This document shows positions 1 to 10,800 of a stretch of DNA of 64,000 nucleotides, piece after piece. Both the position numbers and the translations under genes were made by a program. Location of the stretch: positions 101,368,436 to 101,432,435 of the forward strand of contig CM035807.1 in assembly GCA_020466095.1 (NCBI GenBank), in the 5' to 3' direction. Under the pieces are notes generated by a model that worked only from the letters and a program-made list of their open reading frames with translations, made no database searches and was not told where the DNA came from. The stretch is from Chlorops oryzae. Its lineage: Eukaryota; Arthropoda; Insecta; Diptera; Chloropidae. How positions within the stretch are numbered: the stretch's first letter is position 1; each line of letters starts with the position of its first letter.

Positions 1-101
1 TATTCACATTAAGACGAACACAAACGCTAACATCAAACATACGATTGGCTCGTGATCGAACATTTCATAGCCTTTCAGCCATTCAAGCCAAGCTCAAGCG
101 C

Positions 102-135
102 TCAGTCTTTTTCGGTTCGCGCTGCTGTTCGGTCG
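102..135 (+). promoter_or_regulatory. Candidate Inr + DPE core promoter (TATA-less)
   Basis: The sequence shows TCAGTC with its A at 104 and GGTCG at 131-135. If A104 is +1, GGTCG occupies exactly +28 to +32, the strict position of the Drosophila downstream promoter element (RGWYV). No TATA box is visible 25-35 bases upstream, as expected for an Inr/DPE promoter. The following 200 bases are clearly richer in GC and CpG than the rest of the window, which fits a transcribed leader. Both motifs are short, so chance is possible; the exact spacing and the good splice donor downstream are the main support. The direction (plus) follows from the element order. Confidence 0.6.
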
Positions 136-322
136 CTTTTTGGAAGTCGCGGATCGCGGAGTGTTTAGTGCGTTGAGTGAGTTAAGTGTGTCGGACAAGT
201 GCGGTCGTTTGTATGCGCTTAAGTGCTCCTCGCAATTCTCAGCTCTTGCACTCAAGAAGAAGAATAGAGAAGTCGTTCGTTTTGTAAGTGCCGAAATGCA
301 TCGTTAGCAGCATGTTGATAAG
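104..322 (+). other. Putative first exon (5' leader) of an unidentified gene
   Basis: This stretch lies between the candidate initiator and a near-consensus splice donor. It is CpG-rich and contrasts with the AT-rich sequence that follows. It holds a 24-codon upstream ORF (213-287) and a three-codon one (296-307, M-H-R-stop). A third ATG at 312, with A at -3, reads M-L-I and then runs into the donor with two bases of a split codon, so it could be the true start with the coding sequence continuing in exon 2; without splicing it stops at once. An alternative donor TTT|GTAAGT at 283/284 is weaker on the exon side. The gene cannot be named because no protein sequence is available. Confidence 0.5.
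213..287 (+). CDS. Upstream ORF, 24 codons, in the putative leader
   Basis: An ATG at 213 opens 24 codons that end at TAA 285-287. The predicted peptide is basic and has an R-R-R run in its second half; I recognise no domain. It lies wholly inside the proposed 5' leader and ends 24 bases before the ATG at 312, an arrangement that could lower translation of the main frame. If the alternative donor at 283/284 is used, the stop codon is removed and this frame would extend into the next exon instead. There is no evidence of peptide conservation. Confidence 0.25.
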   Translation: MRLSAPRNSQLLHSRRRIEKSFVL

Positions 323-328
323 GTAAGG
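320..328 (+). other. Candidate 5' splice site AAG|GTAAGG
   Basis: The bases AAG|GTAAGG match the metazoan donor consensus MAG|GTRAGT at eight of nine positions. The cut would fall after 322. Downstream composition changes at once to AT-rich sequence, typical of an insect intron. Confidence 0.5.
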
Positions 329-1434
329 TACTTTAATAGACATTTTCTTTCACGTCGTTGAGTTGTATATGTTTTTTTATTTTTATTGATATACTTCACT
401 AATGCTATTTTTTAAGGTCTAAGGTCTTCTCCTTTTTCCATTCGTTGCTTACTTTAATTTCATTTTCGCATTTTCGTTTTACAAAATTCTTTAAATACTC
501 GTCAAATTTTTTGGAGTTACTTTTGCGAATTATGGTTATCCTTTTTTTTTTCATATTATGTTTTTAAATCTTCTTCAAAGTGCAAGCCATGCTTACATAT
601 GCATTTCTAAGCTCATTTAAATGATTCTGTTTTCATTTTATACCTTTTCCGAAGCTTTGAAATCACTTTCGGAAATTCCTTTTAAAGGGGATTTCAGAAT
701 ATCTTGTGAATTGCCTAAATGTTTTAGGTGTAAATTGATAATACATGTACACTGATGAACACATAAGAACATTTCTTGTATCCGCTTTTAAACTTTTTTA
801 TTTTTTCAATATAGATGCGTAAACATAATTCAAAAGGGGGAAACACATGTGTTGAGGATTTTAATTTTCCGAGTTACGCTTGAATAAACAACTCATATTA
901 TTCCCTATCAGAATTAATTTTAATTGTCCCACATACATCTCTTTTACTCATCACCAGGTGCTCAAAAATAAAATTAATTGTCTCTACACCTCCATCAAAG
1001 TGCGTGTGTGTGTGTGTGTAGAATGGCTTGAACAGAGTATGAATGAAAGGCAGACCGTGAACGATGCACTTTCGTGTGCTGCGGCACAGCATATGAGGGA
1101 GTTTGAAGCTTTTTTCTTTTAATTAATTAAAGAAGTCAGAACTCCCAAAGCATAATACGAGAACTTCAAATGGATGATACATCCGTGCCGATTCTAGAGA
1201 ATAATACCAATAATTTATTAGATTCATAAATAAGCACAATGAGAATGGTGAATTTCGACAAAGGAAATCTTTTAATATAAAATCATGATTAGATGAACTG
1301 CCGTTATGGAGTCCTTCTTGCTGAAAAAACTGAAAAAAAAAATTTTTTCTTAAGAAGAAATGCTCTTTGTTTTTAAAAGAATAGATCTCGTTTATCCTTA
1401 GATAAAGTTCGTAGGGACAGATCGGTTAGAAAAA
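329..1434. other. AT-rich stretch, no gene recognised
   Basis: The sequence is low in GC, with many T and A runs and one short GT run near 1002-1018. Short open frames here are unsupported by codon use or recognisable motifs. I see no RNA gene or repeat shared with the rest of the window until the minisatellite element at 1435. Confidence 0.6.
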
Positions 1435-1600
1435 TGGATTTTCTGCCAACGCCTACCAACCCTACATAAAGTAAGCTATTGGTAGACAGTTCACCTACAA
1501 TCTCGTATACTTTGTAGCTATTAATAGGCTGGTCGCTTACAGTCTCGTATACTTTGTAGGCGGTAGGCACTGTTGGCCGTTGGGTTGATACGGCGACCAA
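1435..1600 (-). repeat. 43-bp minisatellite element, copy A (short, inverted)
   Basis: Read on the minus strand, this stretch follows the same order as 17924-18320 on the plus strand. It begins with a CAACCCAACGGCCAACAG-like block, then GTGCCTACCG, then units containing TACAAAGTATACGAGA and CCAATAGCTTAC, and closes with a TTACTTTATGTAGG-like block. Only two to three units are present here against about eight in the other copy. Shared flanking blocks with a variable core show that this is a dispersed element carrying a minisatellite, not an isolated tandem array. The unit length of 43 is not a multiple of three, so the open frame across it is not a repeat protein. Confidence 0.75.
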
Positions 1601-2468
1601 TCCTTTGAGGTTGACTCCTATCTTAGACTTACTTCTCCACCTGCTTCCCCGACCTTTTCAATTAGACAAGACTTAACGAACCTAACTTAACTAATGAATT
1701 TTAACATTTCTGCTTCAACAATTTTTCCAATTAACACTTCGATTTCCAGCGTGGCCTACAGGTGACTGAGATTAAATATATCTTTTGTGCCATGAGCCAA
1801 CTCTTTTTATTTCAAATTCTCATAAAAATTTCCTTACTGTAGCTTAAGTACCTAATTGGCGAAACTGTTTTATTATTTAAGTATTTTTCTGGCAACACCA
1901 GAACAATCGCAATATGGCAGCTTGTTCATTGTCGTTGGTTGTACCTATTTATAATGGTAATAATAGCTTCCTCCATTAATTCTACAGCATGGAAAATAAT
2001 ATGTTCCAATTTTCATATTTTCGTAATATGCCTCGTCATCTCTATGGAGCCCTTCATATAAATAAAATGGGTTAAATAAATTTTTTTTTAGGTTTTGTCA
2101 CCAAAAATTATTCTTTGCGATATTAGGGAAAAATACAAGCAGAATTTCCATTAGTTTACATGTGGCAATTGAAAGGTTAATGAAAATAACACGGGTTAAT
2201 TATATGATTTTCTTGCGCCAAAAATTATTCTTCAATTTTAGCCGAGCTTGTATAAGCTTAGACATAATAACTGAAGGGTTAAAGGCAGAAAAAAACTGAT
2301 CGATCCAATTGGGGGATTAAAAAGTTGAATCAAGTTGCTTCAAGTAAAAATTAACTGAACATTAAAGATAAATACAACTGAATGAGGCAATCTGAAAGAT
2401 TGAAGAGAGATTTTCAACATAAGAAAAAAACTTCCTGCTGTCATTCGTGGCACCCGGTGTTAAAGTCT
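1601..2468. other. AT-rich stretch, nothing recognised
   Basis: I see unique-looking AT-rich DNA without tandem structure, paired inverted ends or a credible coding frame. Confidence 0.5.
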
Positions 2469-2616
2469 CCACTAAGAGAAAATGTACCTTCAAATATCCT
2501 TGCTTTTAAACTCTCACTAATAAGAGCGAATCTGAATTTTCCCCACTAAGAGAAAATGTACCTTCAAATATCCTTGCTTTTAAACTCTCACTAATAAGAG
2601 CGAATCTGAATTTTCC
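2469..2616. repeat. Perfect 74-bp tandem duplication
   Basis: Bases 2469-2542 and 2543-2616 are identical over 74 positions, beginning CCACTAAGAGAAAATG and ending GAATCTGAATTTTCC. The unit carries CTAAGAG and CTAATAAGAG motifs. The absence of any difference implies a very recent duplication or a sequencing or assembly slip. No gene overlaps it. Confidence 0.9.
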
Positions 2617-4337
2617 CAAGAGTTTCTTATCATTAAAGAGAATTTGCCAATAACGTAGCTCCTCTTACTCCTCTGCTTGCTATTCTCGAGTCCACGTTTG
2701 AAGACTACAATTGACAAAAAAAAAAAAGGATTTTATTTTTGGTTAGTAAAATTTTGAAGTGGGATATTTTTGAACAAAATATGACTTTTATTTTTTCAAT
2801 TTTTAATAATTTTTTCAAAAATACTTTTATTACTTTTCAAAATGATTACGATTTACGCAACTCTACTTGCGAGTTTTGACCTACTAACGTTGAGAAGATT
2901 TCAGAAATGAAATTTCCCTGTGAGAGATAATATTGTTCTGCAGCATCTGTGCTCTCTCAGTTACTCGTCGTTTTCTCTGTTTCTCTTGGCACACGAGCGC
3001 CAGAGGGAAATTCGCATTCACTCTCAATTCGTACTCATCGTTGAAGCAATTACATTACGAAGCGGCATACACACGATTACCTATCGCAACAAAACATCCC
3101 GTATACGAATGAATCGAGCGAAGGAAGTGATGATACGACACGAAGTATACTTTAGGGCGTTTTGTGTGTTGAGCGAAGGCATACAAAGGCATGAAAAATT
3201 CAGTCGTTAGTTGCTTTGATAACGCGTACCGAATTGGGTCTGCGAAAAAGGCACATGCGAGTCGGGATTTTTGAGTGAGTTTTGTTTTTTTTTTCGTGTG
3301 TTCCTCGTTCTGCCGTAATTCGTCGGTCATTGTCGGTCGGCTGTTCGTATCGACGGGGGCTTAACGTAAAATCAGTAAAAATCTTGTTTATGGTCAGCGC
3401 ACGCGACGGTGGACGCGGTGGCACGATGTTCAAGTGTCGCTGTTTGTAGGTGTATGGGGTCGCACTACATTTTGTCTTGATTTCCGTAGAGCGCCGCTTC
3501 CGGCCGTCGGTATTTTAAGAAGCGTCGCGCGCGCACAGTTTGGGGTAACGTTTACAGCCACGTGTATTGGTGTGTATGGGTGTCCGGGTGCGTGTAGCCG
3601 TGTGATTTCATTACATTTCCTGCTGCCAATGCATTTTTAATAATTTAAGGGAATTGTCTTTTGATTTGTTGTTTCTTGTGTAAAGTCGTCGTGTCGTGCC
3701 AGGTCTCGACGTGCGCTGCTCACGTGGGGGGAGTTTTGAACATTCCTTTGGCATTGCTAAATGCTTGATTTGATCGTTTTCTCATTCCTACAATCTCTGT
3801 TGTTATTTTTCTATAAAATTTTCAGTCCATAAGATAAGGGCAAGAAAGAACCATAACTCTGGCTTGTTTGGCTATGTGGGTACGTGTGTATGTGTGGCTG
3901 CGATAACAATGAACAATCAAAGCTATTATCTATGCCAGAAAAGTGCATGGAATTGACTTTGCCACTGCTGTGGGCTGCAACGTGTTGCCTGCCACTTGAC
4001 TGCTTTCAACCGGCAGTACCGACGATGTTGCATAGAGTGTCGTTATTTAATTACGTTCGTGTGAACTTAATTGCATAATGTGGCTTGTTATGAAGGCTAA
4101 TTGAAAAATTGTTAGACTTCTGAGCTCGGGTTGGTCTCGTGCGCTTGATTTATGTTCAAAATTAAATTGCCGATCAATAAAAATGAATTATATTCACATC
4201 GTTTCGGCCTGGAATGATTGATGAGGTAAGTCAGCGGTACATTATTAAGTTCAGATTTCAAAACAATACAAAATAAAATAAAATTTTGATTATTATGTGA
4301 TCAGAAAATTCATATAGATTAAGAAATAAATGGTTTT
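2617..4337. other. Unique stretch with a CpG-richer island (about 2985-3760)
   Basis: The flanks are AT-rich, but roughly 2985-3760 is clearly richer in GC and CpG, for example GTCGGTCGGCTGTTCG near 3333 and CGTCGCGCGCGC near 3522. No repeat family covers it. I found TCATTG (A at 3329) and TCAGTC (A at 3202) initiator-like words, but neither has a DPE at the required distance, so I do not call a promoter. The open frames here are not convincing. It could be a regulatory element or an unrecognised leader exon. Confidence 0.4.
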
Positions 4338-4413
4338 TATACCCGACACACGCTGTGGCGAGGGTATATTGCGTTTGTGTGGCTGTGTGTAACACCCAAA
4401 ATCCGACACAGAC

Positions 4414-5065
4414 CAGCGTTGCCAGATTTTGTGGGACGTTCCGCTTTTTGGCCTATAATTAAATTAGCTAAAATCTAATTAAATCTTATAAAAATTATCA
4501 TATCTAAATTTTCCCCCCATAAAATCTTCAAATTTTTCGTTATATAGAAGATAAAAAGGGAATCTTAGATGCTGTGCATGGGTCAGAAAAGTACTAATAA
4601 GCTACAAATGTTGCTAAATGTAAGTCATAAAAATCTCGTAAAGCGAGCAATAAAGCCATGACAAGAAAAAGTGATTATCATGGCTCGGATTTTGTTGAAT
4701 TTCTAAATTGAAAGCATACTTTATGGGGCAAAAATATTTTCTTACTAACATTTTTTGAATAGTTTTAGCAGATTTGAACTTCAAACCGCTTTTCTAACTT
4801 CGAAAAAATTCATATTGAAGTTAAAAATCGATCTGAATCTTAACTTTATGTGAGTTGAACAAAATTTTTACTCCATAAAGTATGCTTTAAATTTTTAAAT
4901 GCAACAAAATCCGAGCCCTGGTGATTATGTATATATTCGGAAAAGGAGTTTTTGTGGGAATTCTGCATTCGTTGTCTCGAAAAAATGAACTAAAATTTGT
5001 CCCGCATGTTTTGGGCAAGTTTTGAAAAAATCCCGCTTGTTAAGAAAATTCATCTGGCAACGCTG
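4414..5065. mobile_element. TIR element with CAGCGTTGCCAGAT ends, inserted in the INE-like copy
   Basis: The ends are CAGCGTTGCCAGAT (4414-4427) and ATCTGGCAACGCTG (5052-5065), a perfect 14-bp inverted pair. Weaker symmetry continues inward: GTGGGACGTTCCGC on the left against AAGCGGGATTTTTTC on the reverse of the right. It interrupts the INE-like sequence at ACACAGAC/ACCGGACA. I see no clean target duplication beyond AC, so the superfamily is open. The 652-bp interior has no transposase-like frame, so it is non-autonomous. It is itself split by the MITE at 4679-4920. Confidence 0.65.
4679..4920 (+). mobile_element. 242-bp hAT-like MITE with 8-bp target duplication
   Basis: GTGATTAT occurs directly on both sides (4671-4678 and 4921-4928). 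Between them the ends are CATGGCTCGGATTTTGTTG and the reverse of CAACAAAATCCGAGCCCTG. The inverted symmetry continues inward as CATACTTTATGG against CCATAAAGTATG, so the whole element folds back. An 8-bp duplication with CA-starting ends is the signature of hAT elements. There is no coding frame, so mobilisation would need a transposase elsewhere. A second copy lies inverted at 12795-13031. Confidence 0.85.
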
Positions 5066-5430
5066 ACCGGACATTCATGTTTATATAATTTTTAAAACGC
5101 GCCCCAAACCAGGACCATTAAAAAGGAATATTCTAGAGCTCTTCGTAGCCATAAGGGGCCCCATATACCGACTTTTTTAAATTTCATAATGGAAACCGCC
5201 CCCTTGCCACGCCCACTTTTGCAATTTTTTTTAAAATTATAATCGGAGGCTTAAATATACGCTCAAATTCTAAATTTAATTGAAATATTTCGAAAAAGTC
5301 CGATTTTGGGAGCAGTTTTGAGATTTTTGTGACAAACTCTAGTACTGAAGGTACCCCTAATAATGGAAATTTTTTAGGGAGGATGTTTATGGCTACAAAG
5401 AAAGCATGTGTTCCAACTTTCGATTCGATT

Positions 5431-5497
5431 TAGCCATGTTCGTCCGTCTGTCTTTCTGCCTATCTGTCTTTCTGTCTGTCTGTTTGTCTGTCTGTCT
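5431..5497. repeat. Imperfect (GTCT)n tract
   Basis: GTCCGTCTGTCTTTCTG-type tetranucleotides run for about 65 bases. It is the internal microsatellite of the INE-like repeat and has a reverse-complement counterpart (ACAGACGGACAG) near 62936-62984. Confidence 0.8.
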
Positions 5498-5530
5498 GTA
5501 CACAGTTTTCTTATCGAAGGAGTTGAGTTT

Positions 5531-7813
5531 GCATAAAAAAATTTAATTCATCGGAAAATGTCTCTGGAGTCGAATAATCTGTCAAATATATCAAAATAAG
5601 AAAAAAAGCATTTCTTTTTAATTTCGAAAAACTTGTCAAAAGGCAACTCATTTAACGGCAATAATTTACTCTGGTCTCTTTTGCCATAGACTAGTCAAGA
5701 TCCAAGCTAAATTGAAGGCGATTAACAGAAGAAAACTCAATCGTCAACTGCGAGTCCTGAAAACAAATCTCTTTGGCGCCAATTGCTCATTTGTTTTTTT
5801 CTTTCTTGTTTGAAAAATTTAAAAGGTTCAAAATGAAATAGGCAAGTGAAGCAGACAAACACATGATTTTGGGTCAAATGTTCAAATGGGCGGAAGGGCC
5901 ATAAGACAAAAACAGCGGCAGCAACAACAATAAAAACGTTAACAAATTAACATAATTTTTGCTTTCTTTTTTGAAGCGAACAGTAGAAGGAGAGAAACAC
6001 AGACACAAAAATCAAGTAGAAAACATCAACATTGAAATAAATTCCCAAAACGACAATAAACTTTCGCTAGAATAACTCATTAGGCTTTTTTTTGTACTTA
6101 TTTTTTTCTTTCTTAAATTGGTCCGTCGGTAGGTCAAGGCAGAAGACCAGTATCAAAGCTTTTAAATCGTAAAGAAATTCGTTCATTAGCAGTCTCGACC
6201 CATTTTCCTTTTCGAATTTTTAGAGCGAAGATATCCTTTTAAAGTGCAAAAAAAAGATGGGGGGATTAGGAAAACGAAAAGGCTCATGCGAAGTCAAATG
6301 CCATAAAGAAAAGAACCCATTGAAATATGTCGTTAAAGCTTGTTAAATGGCAGTAAATGCAAAAGAAGAGCTTTGCCTTGATTATGTATGATCCTTTGCT
6401 GATGATAAGGTCACATTTTCTCCCCGCTCATTCGCAGGTGAACGAGGATTTCAAACTGTCTCTAGAGAGCTTATAAAAAATTGGCTAATCTGAGCTACTT
6501 TTTCCTCTGTGCCTCGTCACGTTCGCCGAATCGTTCCATGCACGACCACATGTTGTTGGCTGGCTGGCTCGGCTGGTTCGCCCAAAAGCTGACTTCACAC
6601 GCTCGAGTGGGATGAGCACATACACTGTTCGCTCTAGCTGGCTTGCCTGATTTCCATGTCACTTGTATGTGGGTGTGTGTGTGTGTGTGTGTCTGTTCCT
6701 TGATATTCAATGTCAGGTTGTAGCATTTTTCACGTCTTTTCTTTCCATTTTCCATCTTTTTCACTTCAAAAGGACGAAGCTTACGGGTGGGTGAGAGTTT
6801 CAAATTTAATTACAGGCGTAGATAACGTGTTTTCCGCCACCGAAGGCGGGAGTGCAAACGGTTATATGGTCGATTTAACGGCATTCGGAGCTAAATTGAG
6901 TTACTTAACATATTTTAATGGGCCACAGTTGGAAGAACAAAATGTTCGAAAACTTGATTCAAAATGTCATTAGCGAAACCCCAAAAGGAAGATGGTTCGA
7001 TGGAAAGTATTGTTGAGGCTAGGATTTTTTCGGGGTCAATAATTTTAAAATACAATTTTGTAGTTTTCCTAAGGTTAAAAGTAGACATGAACTTCAATTT
7101 TGATCCTTACTTTTTTTTTACCCTTAACATATTTTTAATAGCAAAAGTAAAAGGAAACAAATGAAGCTGTTTAATCTTTCAGTTGTTACCACAGAAATTG
7201 AAAGAGATAAATCCCTTCATTGGGGGCATGTTTCACGTTAAATTCGAGGAAATCTCCGTATTTGCTCGGTCTTTCAATAGAAACGAAAGTAAGTTTTATC
7301 TGAAATCCATTATGATTCCTTTTTAATGGCTCACATTACACTTTAATTAAGCAAAGCATTGGCAGACGTGCATGCACGTTCGCAGCAATCACAGCCGCCA
7401 CTAATGAGTTCCAGTTTTCGATGTTGCGGAAGCACATGAAGCTTCACGTTTCGATGCATGCGTTTCACCGCTCTCGAGTTTCCGACTAAAGGAATGCAGT
7501 GAAAGAAAACAAGAAAAATTCAACAATGGAAACCTCTTCACCAATGAAAGAACATAATTGGTGCAATAATACTAAAAGGATAATGCACTCCCAAGCAGAA
7601 TGTGTAACTTTCACATCATTTTTCGATGTCCATAGCCCTCGAAATTGCTGATGAAATGTTACAAAAAATGAAAGAGAAAGAGAGCTGGATTAAAAAAATA
7701 AAAGAAGTTTCAATAAATGGAACAAACAAAGAACACAACCGATGGGTTTCAACTCGCAACCCCTTAAAATATGCAATGCTAAATGGTAACATTTCACACT
7801 GCTCTGTGAACGC

Positions 7814-7816
<3 letters not shown>
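5531..7816. other. Mostly unique DNA, no gene recognised
   Basis: The stretch contains a GT run at about 6670-6692 and a moderately GC-richer part at 6480-6960. A plus-strand frame of 87 codons at 6710-6973 has a less AT-skewed composition than most in the window, but I recognise no domain and its first third is poly-pyrimidine derived, so I do not call it. Nothing else stands out. Confidence 0.5.
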
Positions 7817-7844
<28 letters not shown>

Positions 7845-7854
7845 TAAAAAAAAA
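7817..7854 (+). repeat. Poly(A) tract (28 A, T, 9 A)
   Basis: A run of 28 A is followed by T and nine more A. It could be the tail of an old retroposed sequence inserted in plus orientation, but I see no SINE head upstream and no flanking duplication, so a simple homopolymer expansion is as likely. Confidence 0.8.
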
Positions 7855-10800
7855 CCCTGTTCAGTTTCCGATTTGAAAACTCTTTTCGAAACCATCGATA
7901 TGGTATTTTCTAAAGTTAACACCGGCAATGATTTTTGTTACCCTTTAGAGGCCATGCGTCCGCGCTCGTCCTCGTTAGCTAGGAACACAGCGCAAACGTT
8001 CACGGGGAGCAATGCGACGATTTGCATGCGGAAGTGTCACTAATCCGCTTTGGTATTCATTTCGCAACGACGAGAGAAAAATAGATTTTTTGTTGTTGTT
8101 GTTGTTTGTTTTTCCAGTCGACACACAGTCAACATTTCATTGCAATTCTAAGCCTTCAACGTGTACAAAGGATTGGCAATGTTGCGAAATTAATTTTTAT
8201 TTTTCAATTTTTGCGAACCAAAAAAAAACCCAAAAACTTTTTGAGGTCTTCGCTTAATCCTGTCAATTGAGCTCCAGAAATTTTGGTACTATTTTATTTT
8301 GACTAAGCCGAGAATTTAGGGCAATGGACAGCGCTCTGAAAGCTTCTCAATAGGAGAGTATTGAATTGAAAATGAATGCAACAAGGATATTGAAAAAAGA
8401 ATGAACTTTTATTGGGGTCAATAGTAAAATCGGTCAAAGATTTTTCTGAATTGTTTTTTTTTTTTTCAGTTCATGGCTTTAAAGGCTTTAAGGAATTTAT
8501 TTCACATATTGGCTAAAGCTAGAAAATTTTCAAAGTTGAAATCTTTCTTCACTAATTTTCATTCGGATCTTGGGTAGGTAAGGTTAGCTATGTTGGCTGT
8601 CTTTTATCGTCACGTTTGGACTTGATGTCCATTGTGTTACCGATCTATGATGACGATTGATTTGAGTCGTCGCAACAATCACAGGCTTGGTACTTCAGTA
8701 TCGCGAAAGTGTGACTTATAGTATTGATATGGATGAATGTAAGGCTAAATTCTAGTGGATCCTGTAGACGTTTAAGTTAGAAATGGGTTTATTTTTAATT
8801 TTTTTAATTTTTTTATATATAAAAAAATTTTTTTTTTTAACGTTCAGCACTGGATGACTTGACAAAACAGGACTAAAAACTAGACATCCGTCGATGGCTA
8901 TTGAACAATGCTTAAAAATCCTTTATGGTATATAGAAAAACCTCTCGAAAAACTAAGTCCTTGATCGCGATAATACAATTTTGTTCATGGAGAGCTCGCA
9001 GGAGCTTACATAAGAACTCTGACGGATAGTGGATTTATTACATTAGATTTTTTTTCCAGAGAAGAGCCTATTTCTGGTTTAACTTGAGCGTCGAAAGGAA
9101 CCTCATACTATTCCTGTTGACTAAAGCCATTCACATGCTCTCAAAATAATTTCCATCTTAATGAAATCTCTGACGCCTCCGAACAACATCGCGTGATGCT
9201 TACATCGACAGAAGTTAGACTCTTATTGCATGTGCGATTTGTATCCTTCACGTTTACACCTTTTTACAACACACATACGTATGTTGGCAGTAAAAAGCAA
9301 CAACAAAAAAGTAAAACAACAACAAGCACAACAACTACACATCAATTAGGCAGTCGTAATGGAAGCATGGCATGTGCAAAATGAAGGCAAAGAAGAAATT
9401 TTGCACGGTACTATTCTGTGGGATTCCTCGATGCCGGAAAGTTTTATTGCCGCGCAAACTGAAATTTCACAAAAAGTTGCGGAATGTTTTTTTTTTTTTT
9501 TTTTTTGCACTTTGTACCGCATTGTAATGCAATTTTGCGGGTAATTACAACGATTGCTGTGACATACCAAGAGTTATTTCCACCTTCCATTGTATTTTGC
9601 TTTTGTGGTTTTCGAATTTTTGTTTGAATGAATTTTCTGGAATTGAAGGATTTGCCGACAAAACCTCCTCCCTCAAAGGAATATTTTACATAAGTACTTT
9701 AAAAAGAATACTTCAAGGATGCATTAAAGACATTCAAAGTCAACTGTGATTAATCGATATAAAAGGAGCATCGACTTTATCTGAAATCTTGATAAATGCA
9801 AACACTTTAATCAAGAATTTTGTCAAGGTTAACTAACGTAAATAATTCAATGCTTTAAAATTTCTCTTGAGACCTTTTTGCCACAAAAAAAAAAAAAAAT
9901 AAATAAATAAAAAATAAAAAAATACCTACAATAAATTTTCTGATTTCTGCTCACCTTTCCTTCTCTTTTTCATTGTGACCTTTTTATATAAATAATCTCT
10001 GCTGTCGTCAGCCCATTTTGTGTTTATTATTTTGCCAAAAAAAGAATAAAAATAAAAAGAAATAAGACGACTAGACTCAAAGGCACACGATGACGCTTTA
10101 GAATGGCGAATGAGCAGCTTAGACGGGAAGCAGGCATTACTCTGCTTCTTTCATAGGCACATGAATAGAATTGAGCACAAGAGGACATGGAAAGAGCATT
10201 CCACGCAGCACATATTGTTCGTGTGTGCGTGCACTCATGGAACATATGTGGATATATTCTGGTTAAGCTTTTTAAGGCTTCCTATTCAGAGTTTTCTTCT
10301 CGAAGCTCAAGTATAAAATTCTGTTGAGTCTCTTAAGATAATTTTTAATCGAATTTCCGAAATTTTCAGCACACTTAACTCGCTGAAGGCGTCGTGTGGC
10401 AGTGTGTATGACGAGGGGGCTTTCGATAAATCTCAGTCAAATTTCATTTTCCACAAACTTAAAATAAAAAAAAGATTAAAAAAATCTCCTTTTTAAGCTA
10501 AAATATAGCGCGAGCGCGCGCCGTAATCAATAATGCTATTATGAAATTTTCTGCCTGACGCTGCTTCAATGTCATTAGCGTAATTGCTGGAAGTGGAAAT
10601 CGCCGCCGCCACTGTGCATACATATATATTCGTACATAACAATGGCAAATTGTAAGCTTCACTTCAACGCAAATCAGCCAAATAACTTCATTATCATTTA
10701 AAAAAGAAATTGATTTTTTTCCCCTCTTGCTTTCTTTTCCTCAACCTACTTATTTTGTATGTGTGTCCTGGTGAAATGCTTCTGAAATCTCGCTCGTCAT

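Larger units (their letters stand above)
4338..5530. mobile_element. INE-1/DINE-1-like repeat, interrupted and probably rearranged
   Basis: The left end TATACCCGACACACGCTGTG, followed by GGCGAGGGTATATTGCG, forms a TATACCC...GGGTATA hairpin end. Further in are GCCACGCCCACTTTTGC (5196), CTAGTACTGAAGGTACCCC (5339) and TTAGCCATGTTCGTCCGTCT with a GTCT run (5431-5497). The same modules recur at 20985-21371 and 62693-63236. Known dipteran INE-1/DINE-1 (Helitron-like) repeats have similar modules, so the assignment is by resemblance. The GTCC/GTCT block and the ACAGTTTTCTTATCGAAGGAG block run opposite to the rest, so two copies or an inversion may be joined here. No protein is encoded. A second element splits it at 4414-5065. 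Confidence 0.6.

Noticed and set aside
7626..7847. Frame running into poly(A) as a possible processed pseudogene
   Set aside because: The polylysine end is the A run itself. The upstream part matches no protein I recognise, and no flanking target duplication is visible.
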